Positions 7,806 through 15,581 of a stretch of 23,270 nucleotides of DNA are shown here, one piece after another. The position numbers and the translations under genes were made by a program. Source of the stretch: Verrucomicrobiota bacterium (GTDB lineage: Bacteria > Verrucomicrobiota > Verrucomicrobiia > Verrucomicrobiales > Verrucomicrobiaceae); the NCBI GenBank assembly GCA_023428335.1, contig JAEYYS010000311.1, positions 1 through 23,270 on the forward strand, read 5' to 3'. The notes beneath the pieces were generated by a model. That model had not been told where the DNA came from. It did not search any database and was given only the letters and a program-made list of their open reading frames with translations. The stretch's first letter is position 1; each line of letters opens with the position of its first letter.

Positions 7806-7818
7806 ACCCATCCCCACC

Positions 7819-8559
7819 ATGCTCAAAACCCTGACCTTGCTTGCCGCAGGTCTGGCGCTCGCCGCGCCGGCCGCTGCCGACCTCTCTGACTCGAACGGCA
7901 ACCTCTGGCTCAACTACGTCGGCGATCACCCGCTGTTCGGCAGCCCCTGGGGCCTGCACCTCGAGGTGCAGAACCGCCGCGAGGAACTCGGCCGCGAATG
8001 GCAGCAGCTGCTCATCCGCCCCGGCCTCAACTACCAGATCAGTCCCACCATCGCCGTCAGCGCCGGCTGGGCCTACGTGCGCACCTATCCCTATGGCGAC
8101 TTCCCTGCCGACACCGAGTTTCCCGAGCACCGCGCCTGGGAGCAGGTGACGCACCGCTTCGAAGCCCTCGGCCTGGAATGGCAGCAGCGACTGCGCCTCG
8201 AGCAGCGCTGGATCGGCGAGATGGCCGGCAGCGAACGCGCCGGGTACGACCTGGCCAACTGGCGCTACGAAAACCGCGTCCGCTACCTGCTGCGCACCAC
8301 CCTGCCGCTGACCGAAAACAAAAAGACCTACCTGGCGCTGTGGAACGAGACCTTCGTCAACTTCGGCAGCAACGTCTCCGGCAATGTCTTCGACCAAAAC
8401 CGCGCCTTCATCGGCGTCGGCCGCAGGCTCGGCGAATTCACCCGGCTGGAAGTGGGCTTCATGGAACAGACCGTGCAGCGCCGCGGTGGCGAGATCTGGG
8501 AACACAACCACACGCCCAGCGTCTGGCTCACCTCGGCCTGGCCCTTCGGCCGCCGCTGA
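7819..8559 (+). CDS. DUF2490-family outer-membrane/periplasmic protein
   Basis: A 246-residue exported protein. Residues 1-20 form a signal peptide (MLKTLTLLAAGLALAAPAAA, cut before Asp). The rest is rich in alternating polar and aromatic residues (NLWLNYVGDHPL, EWQQLLIRPGLNYQI, WRYENRVRYLLR, LALWNETFVNFG), which suggests an outer-membrane beta-barrel. The pattern fits DUF2490, a family of uncharacterised proteins with a FNQNR-like motif (here FDQNRAFIGVGRRL). I preferred the ATG at 7819 over an upstream GTG at 7792, because 7819 puts the signal peptide at the N-terminus and leaves a 13-bp gap after the SulP gene. It is very probably cotranscribed with that gene and may help solute pass the outer membrane, but no function is established. 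Confidence 0.75.
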   Translation: MLKTLTLLAAGLALAAPAAADLSDSNGNLWLNYVGDHPLFGSPWGLHLEVQNRREELGREWQQLLIRPGLNYQISPTIAVSAGWAYVRTYPYGDFPADTEFPEHRAWEQVTHRFEALGLEWQQRLRLEQRWIGEMAGSERAGYDLANWRYENRVRYLLRTTLPLTENKKTYLALWNETFVNFGSNVSGNVFDQNRAFIGVGRRLGEFTRLEVGFMEQTVQRRGGEIWEHNHTPSVWLTSAWPFGRR

Positions 8560-8564
8560 CCGGC

Positions 8565-9047
8565 TCAGGGCTGCAAGGCCAGCACAAAGATCAGCCGGCC
8601 CTCGCGCCAGCGCGGCCCGCCAATGAACAGCGGACTGCCCGGCCGCAGCACGGCATCGGTCTTCACCAGCACCTGCTGATCGCGCCAAAACTGCAGGTGC
8701 AGATTGATCCCTCCCCCCGGCGCCGGCCCCTTGGAGTCGACCTTGAGAAACAGGTCCTTCGACGGCACAACCCAGGATTCATACTCGCGAAACACGTCCT
8801 GCAGGTGCTCGCCCAGCACCTCAAAATGGCCGCTGTCGGGAAAGGCCGCCGCCAGCCTTGCGCTCAAGTTCGGCAGATGCGGCGATTCGGCCGCCGCGGC
8901 CCCCGCGGGCGCCGCCGGCAACGCATGGATGAGCGCGCCCCAGACCTTGCCCTCGGTGGCCGGATCGGCCGCGCGACGCGGCACCTCGGCCGCCGGCAGC
9001 GACAGGGCGGCACCGGCGAGGCAGCTGAGGGCGACACGGCGTTTCAT
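8565..9047 (-). CDS. Small exported protein of unknown function, third gene of a sigma/anti-sigma operon
   Basis: A 160-residue protein with an N-terminal signal-like segment (MKRRVALSCLAGAALSLPAA). The mature part has an Ala/Pro-rich stretch (about 43-55), then a region with HFEVLGEHLQDVFREYESWV and an end that looks like beta strands (NLHLQFWRDQQVLVKTD, LIFVLALQP). I do not recognise a named family. Its ATG overlaps the stop of the anti-sigma gene (ATGA), so it is translated as part of that operon. It could be the extracytoplasmic sensor, or a target, of the sigma system. It ends five bases from the convergent DUF2490 gene. Confidence 0.65.
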   Translation of the reverse strand: MKRRVALSCLAGAALSLPAAEVPRRAADPATEGKVWGALIHALPAAPAGAAAAESPHLPNLSARLAAAFPDSGHFEVLGEHLQDVFREYESWVVPSKDLFLKVDSKGPAPGGGINLHLQFWRDQQVLVKTDAVLRPGSPLFIGGPRWREGRLIFVLALQP

Positions 9048-9652
9048 TCGGAACGGGCGGTGAGGGCCGACTGCGGGGCAACCGCCGGCTGCGGCGGCGC
9101 CGAGCGGGCATTCTGCTGGTGCACGGAGAACAACTGCTGATCCGCCGCGCCCTGCCGGAAACCGACCAGGGGGCGATCGGCCGGCATCTCTTCGAGGCCG
9201 TCGAGCAGCAAGACGGTGGCCTCGGCCGCCTCGGAGAAGTGGGTGGAGGCATGGACTCCAGGATCCGGCGTGTAGGTGGCCAGCACCCGGCTGTCGCCAC
9301 CCGTCGGCGGGCGCACCAGCACGGCCGTCAGCAGCACCAGAGCAGCCGCGACCGCCAATCGCGGCAGGCGGAACCAGGCCAGCCAGGCACCGGCACCACG
9401 GCGTTGCGACGCGCCGGCGGTCTCGCGCGCCAGTCGCACCTGGATCTGGCTGTTGAAAAAGTCGGCATGCGGCACCGCCATCTCGCTCGGCAGATGGTCG
9501 CGCAGGCTGCGGCTGAGCAACTGCAGCGACTCCGCCTCGCGGCGCAGGGCGGGCTCGACGCTCAACCTCGCGGCGAAGCGCTCGCGCTCAAGCGGCGTCA
9601 TCTCGTCGTCGAGCCAGCGCAGCAGGTCGGTCTCTTCAGGCGGCGTTTTCAT
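9044..9652 (-). CDS. Membrane-anchored anti-sigma factor for the adjacent ECF sigma factor
   Basis: A 202-residue protein. The acidic N-terminus (TDLLRWLDDEMTPLERERFA) followed by a helical region looks like an anti-sigma domain. A single membrane helix lies at about residues 96-113 (LPRLAVAAALVLLTAVLV), and the C-terminal part would be outside the cytoplasm. I see no HxxxCxxC zinc motif, so it is not a ZAS-type anti-sigma factor. The gene overlaps the sigma gene by 17 bp and has one of the few clear Shine-Dalgarno sites in the window (GAAGGA, five bases before the ATG). Identity rests on topology and on direct coupling to the sigma gene rather than on a strong sequence motif. Confidence 0.75.
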   Translation of the reverse strand: MKTPPEETDLLRWLDDEMTPLERERFAARLSVEPALRREAESLQLLSRSLRDHLPSEMAVPHADFFNSQIQVRLARETAGASQRRGAGAWLAWFRLPRLAVAAALVLLTAVLVRPPTGGDSRVLATYTPDPGVHASTHFSEAAEATVLLLDGLEEMPADRPLVGFRQGAADQQLFSVHQQNARSAPPQPAVAPQSALTARSE

Positions 9653-10247
9653 AGGTGTCCTTCAACAGTTCTTGCAGTTTCTTACGGGCGTAAAACAGGC
9701 GACTCATCACCGTGCCCAGCGAGCAGGGCACGGCGGCGGCGATCTCCTCATAGGACAGGCCCTCAATCTCGCGCATGACGATCACCTGGCGGTGGTCCTC
9801 GCTCAACTGGCCGAGGGCGGCGCGGATGCGACGGCCAAGCTCGGCATGGCGCAGCGCCTCGTCCGGCGCGGCCTCGCCGTGCGGGGCGGTCTCCGCCCCG
9901 GCCGCGACGCGGTGCTCGGTGCGTTCGTCGTCGAACTCGCCATCGCCCTGGATGCGCTTCTTGCGCAGCCAGTCGTAGGTGACGTTGTGGGCGATCCGGT
10001 ACAGCCAGGTGTAAAACGCCGAATCCAGCTTGAACCGCGGCAGGGCGCGCCAGGCCTTGATGAAGGCCTCCTGCGCGAGGTCCCAGGCCTCGGTTTCATT
10101 CTGGATCATGTGGTAGGTCATGGCGTAAATCCTCCCCCGGTAGCGCGTCACGAGCTGGTCGAAGGCGCGCGAGTCACCCGCCTGGCTGCGCCTGACCAGG
10201 TCGTGGTCCGGGATTTCGCCGGGTTCAGGCGCAGGAGAGACGGGCAT
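9636..10247 (-). CDS. ECF-type RNA polymerase sigma factor (RpoE/SigW-like)
   Basis: A 203-residue group IV sigma factor. Region 2 spans roughly residues 27-97 and carries AFDQLVTRYRGRIYAM, the DLAQEAFIKAWRALPRF core and the FYTWLYRIAHNVTYDWLRKK -10-binding helix. An acidic linker follows. Region 4 (about 140-195) contains LSEDHRQVIVMREIEGLSYE and then EIAAAVPCSLGTVMSRLFYARKKL, the -35-binding helix-turn-helix. Length and domain order are normal for the class. It is the first gene of a three-gene overlapping operon with its anti-sigma factor and a small exported protein. Such operons are usually autoregulated, but I could not identify a promoter with confidence. Confidence 0.92.
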   Translation of the reverse strand: MPVSPAPEPGEIPDHDLVRRSQAGDSRAFDQLVTRYRGRIYAMTYHMIQNETEAWDLAQEAFIKAWRALPRFKLDSAFYTWLYRIAHNVTYDWLRKKRIQGDGEFDDERTEHRVAAGAETAPHGEAAPDEALRHAELGRRIRAALGQLSEDHRQVIVMREIEGLSYEEIAAAVPCSLGTVMSRLFYARKKLQELLKDTYENAA

Positions 10248-10441
10248 GAGCTCGGATGTCAGAGGTGAAGACGGGACCGCGGGAGCACTTATTCAATGCC
10301 ATTCTCCGCGGATTTGCGCCGGCGTCAAAGCGCAGATTCACCGCCACACCACGCAGGCCCAAGCGTCAGCTCAACAAAAAAGCGCCGCGAAACGCCTCCG
10401 ACCCGTATCCGCCTTTGCCAAAACCCCACCTGCTCTCTACG

Positions 10442-11623
10442 ATGAATGCCATCATGTCCACCGTCCAAACGGCCGCGAAGGGCCGTCAGTTCCCAAAGTT
10501 CGATCTCGCCCGCCTGCTGCACACCGTTTTCGAGCCCACTTACGGCCGCAAGGTCTGCATCCTGATCGATCTGCCCGACCTCGCCGAGGCCAGGGACATG
10601 GCCTTCCTGCAGAACCCCGACCGCGCCATCCAGCGCCGCGCCCACCAGTACTTCTACCGCGGCCTGCACGACGGCGTCATGGAAGAGCTTGCCCTGCAGG
10701 GCGGCGAAATGTTCGCCTACGTGCAGACCGGCGGCAGCAACCTCGACCTGCCGGACGAGTGCGCCGACATGCAGGGCAACCGCCTCAGCCTGGAGCGCGA
10801 CATCTACCCGAACTACGACCTCATTCTCTGCATCTCCACCTTCTCGGCCACCGCGCCGCTCACCGCCTTCGCCAAGCAGTACGGCTTCCGCGGCGCCACC
10901 CTGCACGGCCTCAATGAGGTCATCCTCAACAGCGGCCTGGCGGTCGACTACAACGACGTCAGCCGCGACGCCGAAAAGCTGCGCCTTGCCATGACCCGCG
11001 CCGACCGCGTCGAGATCGATTTCGCCCTGGAAAGCGGCGAGGTGCTCACCGCCGCCCTCGAACTCGGCGGCCAGGAGGCGCAGAAAAGCCACGGCCTCTG
11101 CCGCGGCGACACCCCCGACATCGCCAACCTGCCGGCCGGCGAGGTCTACTTCGTGCCCACTGGTGCCGAAGGTCACTTCCCGATGGAGTACGAAGACGGC
11201 ACGCTCGGCAAACTCACCGTCACCGGCGGCCGCATCATCCGCAGCGACCTCATCGCCGGCAGCCAGGCCACCATCGACGCTCACAACGCCCGCCTGCAGG
11301 ACGATCCGATGACCGGCGTGCTCGGCGAACTCGGCTTCGGCACCCAGGTGCTGCCGGTCTCGGGCGCCGACATCCAGGACGAGAAGGTGCTCGGCACCTG
11401 CCACCTCGCCACCGGCCGCGACGACCATCTCGGCGGTCACATCACGCCCGACCTCTTCAAGCGCCGCCAGAACGCCACCCACGACGACATCCTGTTCGCG
11501 CCCCACAAGACACCGAACTTCGACATCCGCCAGGTGCGCCTGTTCCGTGGCGACCAACAGGAAATCCTCATCGAGCACTTCCAGCCCGCCAAGTACCTGC
11601 TCGACGCCCTCGCGGCCGACTGA
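10442..11623 (+). CDS. M29 aminopeptidase-like protein (aminopeptidase T / leucyl aminopeptidase family)
   Basis: A 393-residue protein. The features that point to the M29 (AmpS/PepS, aminopeptidase T) superfamily are LPAGEVYFVPTGAEG (about 231-245) and a C-terminal half with the spaced sequence LGELGFGT, then TCHLATGRDDHLGG, then ATHDDILF. This resembles the E...H...H-x-D metal-binding layout of these enzymes. The same fold includes 2,5-dihydroxypyridine dioxygenase (NicX), so hydrolase activity is not certain. Two ATGs, 10442 and 10454, are both possible starts; the frame is open further upstream, but that part (from 10256) reads as low-complexity spacer. It ends four bases before the GTG start of the methyltransferase gene, so the two are probably cotranscribed. 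Confidence 0.65.
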   Translation: MNAIMSTVQTAAKGRQFPKFDLARLLHTVFEPTYGRKVCILIDLPDLAEARDMAFLQNPDRAIQRRAHQYFYRGLHDGVMEELALQGGEMFAYVQTGGSNLDLPDECADMQGNRLSLERDIYPNYDLILCISTFSATAPLTAFAKQYGFRGATLHGLNEVILNSGLAVDYNDVSRDAEKLRLAMTRADRVEIDFALESGEVLTAALELGGQEAQKSHGLCRGDTPDIANLPAGEVYFVPTGAEGHFPMEYEDGTLGKLTVTGGRIIRSDLIAGSQATIDAHNARLQDDPMTGVLGELGFGTQVLPVSGADIQDEKVLGTCHLATGRDDHLGGHITPDLFKRRQNATHDDILFAPHKTPNFDIRQVRLFRGDQQEILIEHFQPAKYLLDALAAD

Positions 11624-11627
11624 CGCC

Positions 11628-12356
11628 GTGAATCCCTACGAAACAACGCGGCTGCTCGACGAGTACCTGCTCTTCCACTATGGCAGCCCCGACGAGGTGC
11701 TGCCCTGGCCCGAGGGGCCGCGCGGCGCGCTCGGCTTCGCCGAACGCACGGTCAGTGAGCTGGCGGACTTCACCCGCCAGCCCGCTACCGCCCTCGACCT
11801 CGGCTGCGCGGTGGGTCGCTCCAGCTTTGCGCTCGCCCAGCGCGGCCTCGACGTGCTGGGCATCGACTTCAGCCAGCGCTTCGTCGACGCCGCCAGCACC
11901 CTCGCTTCAGGCGACGCACTTGCCTACCGCCGCCTCGACGAGGGGGCGGCCGCCACGGACTTGGTTGCCCGTGCACCTGCTTTCGCCCCGCCCGGGCGGG
12001 TGCGTTTTGAGACCGGCGACGCCATGGACCTGCGGCCCGACCTCGGCGCTTTCGATCTCGTCCATGCCGCCAACCTGCTCTGCCGGCTCACCGATCCCGA
12101 GCGCCTCATCGCCCGCCTGCCCGCTTTGGTCAAACCCGGCGGCCAGCTCCTGCTCGCCACGCCCTGCACCTGGCTGGAGGAATTCACCCCGCGCGGCCAC
12201 TGGCCGCAGGGATCGACCTTCGACTGGCTGCAGGCCCGCCTCGGCGGCGACTTTGAGCTGGAGCTGCGCAGGGACCTGCCCTTCCTGATCCGCGAGCACG
12301 CCCGCAAGTACCAGTGGAGCGTCGCCCTCGGCACCCGCTGGATCCGCCGCGGCTGA
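11628..12356 (+). CDS. Stand-alone ovothiol-type 4-mercaptohistidine N1-methyltransferase
   Basis: A 242-residue SAM-dependent methyltransferase. It matches the C-terminal domain of OvoA almost motif for motif: NPYETTRLLDEYLLFHYG at the start, SAM motif I LDLGCAVGRSSFALA (56-70), LGIDFSQRFVDAA (77-89), ANLLCRLTDPERL (148-160), TWLEEFTPRGHW (181-192) and FLIREHARKYQWSVA (219-233). In classical OvoA this domain is fused to the iron-dependent 5-histidylcysteine sulfoxide synthase. Here it stands alone and starts with GTG four bases after the M29-like gene, with no Shine-Dalgarno site. The likely role is the last methylation step of ovothiol synthesis, but the partner enzyme is not in the window, so a related histidine-thiol substrate is possible. 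Confidence 0.82.
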   Translation: MNPYETTRLLDEYLLFHYGSPDEVLPWPEGPRGALGFAERTVSELADFTRQPATALDLGCAVGRSSFALAQRGLDVLGIDFSQRFVDAASTLASGDALAYRRLDEGAAATDLVARAPAFAPPGRVRFETGDAMDLRPDLGAFDLVHAANLLCRLTDPERLIARLPALVKPGGQLLLATPCTWLEEFTPRGHWPQGSTFDWLQARLGGDFELELRRDLPFLIREHARKYQWSVALGTRWIRRG

Positions 12357-12369
12357 ACCGCGGTCGACG

Positions 12370-12397
12370 CGGGCGAGTTTCCCTTGCGAAACGCCCG
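12370..12397 (+). promoter_or_regulatory. Hairpin between the methyltransferase gene and glyS
   Basis: CGGGCG-(AG)-TTTC pairs with GAAA-CGCCCG around a 6-base loop (12382-12387), giving ten base pairs with a 2-base bulge. A second, shorter pairing (GGCATG at 12397-12402 with CATGCC at 12427-12432) follows. No T-run follows, so this is not a clear intrinsic terminator. It may be part of the glyS leader. Confidence 0.3.
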
Positions 12398-12465
12398 GCA
12401 TGGCGCTTGTTGCCGGCCCCCTGCCGCATGCCAGCGGTCAGGTCACCTGCTCATCCCCGAATACC

Positions 12466-14247
12466 ATGTCCACCGACGCCAAGACCTCCACCGCCTCCAT
12501 GGAAAAAATCGTTTCGCTCTGCAAGCGCCGCGGCTTCATCTTCCAGAGCAGCGAAATCTACGGCGGCTGCGGCGGCATCTGGGACTACGGCCCGCTCGGC
12601 GCCGAGCTGAAGCGCAACCTGCGCGACATCTGGTGGCGCACCATGACCCGCGAACGCGAGGACGTGCTCGGCCTCGACGCCGGCATCCTCATGAATCCGG
12701 CGATCTGGAAGGCCAGCGGTCACGTCGACACCTTCGCCGACCTCATGCGCGAGTGCTCGCTCACCAACAAGCGCGTGCGCGCCGACCACGTCGAGCCGCA
12801 GGACGGCACCGTGCTCAAGTACAGCGCCGCCCAGGCCCCCAACGGCTGGCGCTGGGATCGCCCAATCACCGCCCTGCTCAAGAACGGCGAGCACATCGAG
12901 AGCTTCCGCAAGCGCGTGCGCGCCCTCATTGCCCAGAACGCCGGCGAAGCGGCCGGCAAGCCGGAGGAGATCGAGCTGCTCGACGAAACCAAGATCGATG
13001 TCGTCGCCGGCAGCGTCGACTTCCATCCCGAGACCGGCGGCCTGCTCGGCGAGGCCCGCCCGTTCAACCTCATGCTCAAGACCTACCTCGGCCCGACGGC
13101 GACCGAGGACGACGTCACCTACCTGCGCCCGGAAACCGCTCAGGCGATCTTCGCGCAGTTCAAGAACGTCTTCGATTCCAGCCGCATGAAGGTGCCCTTC
13201 GGCATCGGCCAGATCGGCAAGGCCTTCCGCAACGAGGTGACGCCAAAGAACTTCACCTTCCGCAGCCGCGAGTTCGAACAGATGGAACTCGAGTTCTTCA
13301 TCAAGCCCGATGAGGCCGTCGAAATCATCTGCGGCGAGGTCGCCCCCTGGCACGAGGGCGCCGACCTCAGCGAACCGCAGCCGAACTGGGGCTGGGAACT
13401 CTGGCACCGCTACTGGGTCGACCAGCGCACGAAGTTCTACCAGGGCATCGGCCTTGGCAACGTGCTGGAATACTACTGGCAGACCCCGGAAGACCTCGCC
13501 CACTACGCCCGCGCCTGCGTCGACATCCTTTGCGAATTCCCCTTCGGCACCGAGGAACTCGAAGGCATCGCCGCGCGCGGCGATTTCGACCTCGGCCAGC
13601 ACCAGAAGCACAGCGGCAAGACCCAGGAAGTCTTCGACGAGGACCTCAAGAACGCCGCCGCCAAGCTCAGCGACGAACAGAAGGAGGCCCTCATCCAGAA
13701 GCGTCTCGCCGCCGAGGCCGCCAAGACCAAGGGCACTCCCCTGCCCGAGGCCGATGTCCGCGCCTGGTTCGAGCGTCTGTTCAAGGGCAGCTACGTGCCG
13801 CACGTCATCGAACCCTCCGCCGGTCTCGACCGCATGGCGCTCGCCGTCATCGCCAAGGCTTACGACGAGTTCGAGAAGACCGACGACAAGGGCAAGAAAG
13901 AGACCATCACCGTGCTGCGCTTCCACCCGCGCGTCGCGCCGATCAAGGTCGGCGTCTTCCCGCTGCTGAAGAACAAGCCGGAACTGGTCGCCAAGGCGCG
14001 CGAGGTCTACGCCCTGCTCAAGAAGCACCTCAACTGCTTCTACGATGAAACCGCCAGCATCGGCCGCCGCTACGCCCGCCAGGACGAGGTCGGCACGCCC
14101 TTCGGCGTCACCATCGACTTCGAAACGCTCGGCGAAAAGGGCCCGGAACTGCAGGACACCGTCACCCTTCGCCACCGCGATGGCGGCGAACAGGAACGCG
14201 TGAAAATCAGCGACCTGCTCGGCAAACTGCTGCCGCTCTGCTCCTGA
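12466..14247 (+). CDS. glyS: Glycyl-tRNA synthetase, single-chain (alpha2, eukaryote/archaea-like) type
   Basis: A 593-residue class II aminoacyl-tRNA synthetase that charges tRNA-Gly. The N-terminus has the typical KRRGFIFQSSEIYGG and WDYGPLGAELKRNL (roughly 20-52). Class II motif 2 is visible as GKAFRNEVTPKNFTFRSREF (251-270) and motif 3 as SAGLDRMALAVI (451-462). The C-terminal anticodon-binding domain begins near APIKVGVFPLL (491-501) and includes GRRYARQDEVGTPFGVTIDF. This is the dimeric form, not the GlyQ/GlyS alpha2-beta2 form. The ATG at 12466 gives the best N-terminus; the upstream in-frame start at 12400 adds non-conserved residues. It is convergent with gcvT, another glycine-related gene, across a hairpin-forming 78-bp spacer. 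Confidence 0.95.
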   Translation: MSTDAKTSTASMEKIVSLCKRRGFIFQSSEIYGGCGGIWDYGPLGAELKRNLRDIWWRTMTREREDVLGLDAGILMNPAIWKASGHVDTFADLMRECSLTNKRVRADHVEPQDGTVLKYSAAQAPNGWRWDRPITALLKNGEHIESFRKRVRALIAQNAGEAAGKPEEIELLDETKIDVVAGSVDFHPETGGLLGEARPFNLMLKTYLGPTATEDDVTYLRPETAQAIFAQFKNVFDSSRMKVPFGIGQIGKAFRNEVTPKNFTFRSREFEQMELEFFIKPDEAVEIICGEVAPWHEGADLSEPQPNWGWELWHRYWVDQRTKFYQGIGLGNVLEYYWQTPEDLAHYARACVDILCEFPFGTEELEGIAARGDFDLGQHQKHSGKTQEVFDEDLKNAAAKLSDEQKEALIQKRLAAEAAKTKGTPLPEADVRAWFERLFKGSYVPHVIEPSAGLDRMALAVIAKAYDEFEKTDDKGKKETITVLRFHPRVAPIKVGVFPLLKNKPELVAKAREVYALLKKHLNCFYDETASIGRRYARQDEVGTPFGVTIDFETLGEKGPELQDTVTLRHRDGGEQERVKISDLLGKLLPLCS

Positions 14248-14249
14248 GC

Positions 14250-14325
14250 GGCTGGGGCCTGGCTTTGAGGATAGGACTCATAGGTCACATAGGACTTCTA
14301 GGACCTATTCCACCGCAGGCCAGCC
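14250..14325. repeat. Hairpin-forming 9-bp tandem array filling the glyS/gcvT convergent spacer
   Basis: Four 9-bp units run head to tail from 14271: ATAGGACTC, ATAGGTCAC, ATAGGACTT, CTAGGACCT, followed by ATTCC. Inside it ATAGGTC (14280-14286) and GACCTAT (14302-14308) are exact inverted repeats. The array is enclosed by an outer stem, GGCT-GG-GGCCTG (14250-14261) against CAGGCC-AGCC (14316-14325), which ends at the gcvT stop codon. The whole space between the two stops can thus fold, on either strand, into a bidirectional terminator-like structure. Confidence 0.6.
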
Positions 14326-15447
14326 TCACCCCTGGCGCTTCCAAAACGGCTTCTTGACCACCTCGGCCGGAAAGCGGCGACCGCGGATCTCAATCTCCAA
14401 AGCCGTGCCCGGCGCCGTGGCGGCGGGCGGCAGGTAGGCCATGCCGATGCCGCAGCCGAGGCTGGGCGACTGCGTGCCGCTGGCGACCTCGCCCACGACC
14501 GCTCCGTCGTGCAGCACCGGGTAATGCGGGCGCGGCGGCGGCGCGGCGCCAGTCATGCGAAAGGCGGTGAGTTTGTCGGGCAGGCCGGCCGCCTTCTGTG
14601 CCAGCAGGGCCTCGCGACCCGTGAAGGTTTCCTTGTCGAGAGCCACGAAGAATCCCAGGCCCGCCTGCAGCGGCGTGCGCTCGGGCGACAGGTCATTGCC
14701 GTTGAGCGGGTAGCCCATTTCCAGGCGCAGGGTGTCGCGCGCGCCCAGACCGCAGGGCAGGCCGCCTTCGGCGCGCACGGCATCGAGCAGGGCCTCGAAC
14801 CAAGCGTCGGCGCTGGCGGCGGGGGCGAAGAACTCAAAGCCTTCCTCGCCGGTGTAGCCCGTGCCGCAGAGCCAGAGAAAATCGCCCTCGTGCAGGCTGA
14901 CATGCACCGTGTTGTGCTCGGGAAACGGCGCCGCCTCGCCAAAGACGCGGGCGAACACCGCACGGCTGCGCGGCCCCTGCACAGCCAAACCGGCGGTGCG
15001 GGCGCTGAGGTCGCGCAGGGTGAGATCGTCCTCCGCGTCACGGCCCGCGGCCAGGGCTTGCAGCTGCGCCCAGTCCTCGGCGATCTTCGAGGCGTTGACG
15101 ACGAGGAAGAACTCGTGGCGGGCGACCCGGTAAAGGATGAGGTCGTCGATGACGCCGCCCGCTTCATTGAGCAGCAGGCTGTACTGCCCCTGCCCCACTT
15201 CGAGTTTGGAGAGGTCGTTGGTCAGGGCGCCATTCAGGAACTCCAGCGCCGACGTGCCACCGACCAGGAACTGGCCCATGTGCGAGATGTCGAACAGACC
15301 GACCCGCTCACGCACCGCCTTGTGCTCCTCGACGATGCCCGAGTACTGCACCGGCATCTCCCAACCGGCGAAGGGGATCATGCGCCCCCCGATTTCCAGG
15401 TGCTTGGCATGCAGGGGCGAGCGCTGAAGATCGGCGGAGTCGGACAT
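14326..15447 (-). CDS. gcvT: Aminomethyltransferase, T protein of the glycine cleavage system
   Basis: A 373-residue GcvT. It transfers the methylene group from the aminomethyl-lipoyl H protein to tetrahydrofolate and releases ammonia. Visible family signs are the N-terminal PLHAKHLEIGGRMIPFAGWE, VGLFDISHMGQF (49-60), and the LNEAGGVIDDLILYR segment, whose Asp101 matches the catalytic Asp101 position of the E. coli enzyme. Further on are WLCGTGYTGEEGFEFF and the GARDTLRLEMGYPLNGNDL substrate-pocket motif. The C-terminal barrel ends in a basic KKPFWKRQG. Length is normal. The other gcv genes are not in the window. The start is the ATG at 15447; yicC is divergent 134 bp away. Confidence 0.95.
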   Translation of the reverse strand: MSDSADLQRSPLHAKHLEIGGRMIPFAGWEMPVQYSGIVEEHKAVRERVGLFDISHMGQFLVGGTSALEFLNGALTNDLSKLEVGQGQYSLLLNEAGGVIDDLILYRVARHEFFLVVNASKIAEDWAQLQALAAGRDAEDDLTLRDLSARTAGLAVQGPRSRAVFARVFGEAAPFPEHNTVHVSLHEGDFLWLCGTGYTGEEGFEFFAPAASADAWFEALLDAVRAEGGLPCGLGARDTLRLEMGYPLNGNDLSPERTPLQAGLGFFVALDKETFTGREALLAQKAAGLPDKLTAFRMTGAAPPPRPHYPVLHDGAVVGEVASGTQSPSLGCGIGMAYLPPAATAPGTALEIEIRGRRFPAEVVKKPFWKRQG

Positions 15448-15581
15448 GCCGCTACAGTGGCGGGCCGGACGCCGATGTCAAAGCGCGGCCCACCGCCAAC
15501 GGCCTGTCATCGTGAGGCCTGGCACGGGTGGTTTTCCGAACCCGCCCTTGCACGACCGCAACGCGACGGCTTGGGTGAAGC

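Noticed and set aside
10256..10441. N-terminal extension of the M29-like protein by 62 residues
   Set aside because: The frame is open, but the residues are basic and proline-rich, without family resemblance. ATG at 10442 or 10454 gives the normal family length.
12350..12375. T-box-like GAACCGCGG near the end of the methyltransferase gene
   Set aside because: It overlaps the stop codon of the methyltransferase, lacks the upstream specifier stem and the rest of the conserved T-box sequence, and is not followed by a terminator with a T-run.
12451..14175. A 574-residue open frame on the minus strand opposite glyS
   Set aside because: It is antisense to glycyl-tRNA synthetase, of low complexity (Ala/Gly/Leu/Glu/Asp), and follows from codon bias in the real gene.
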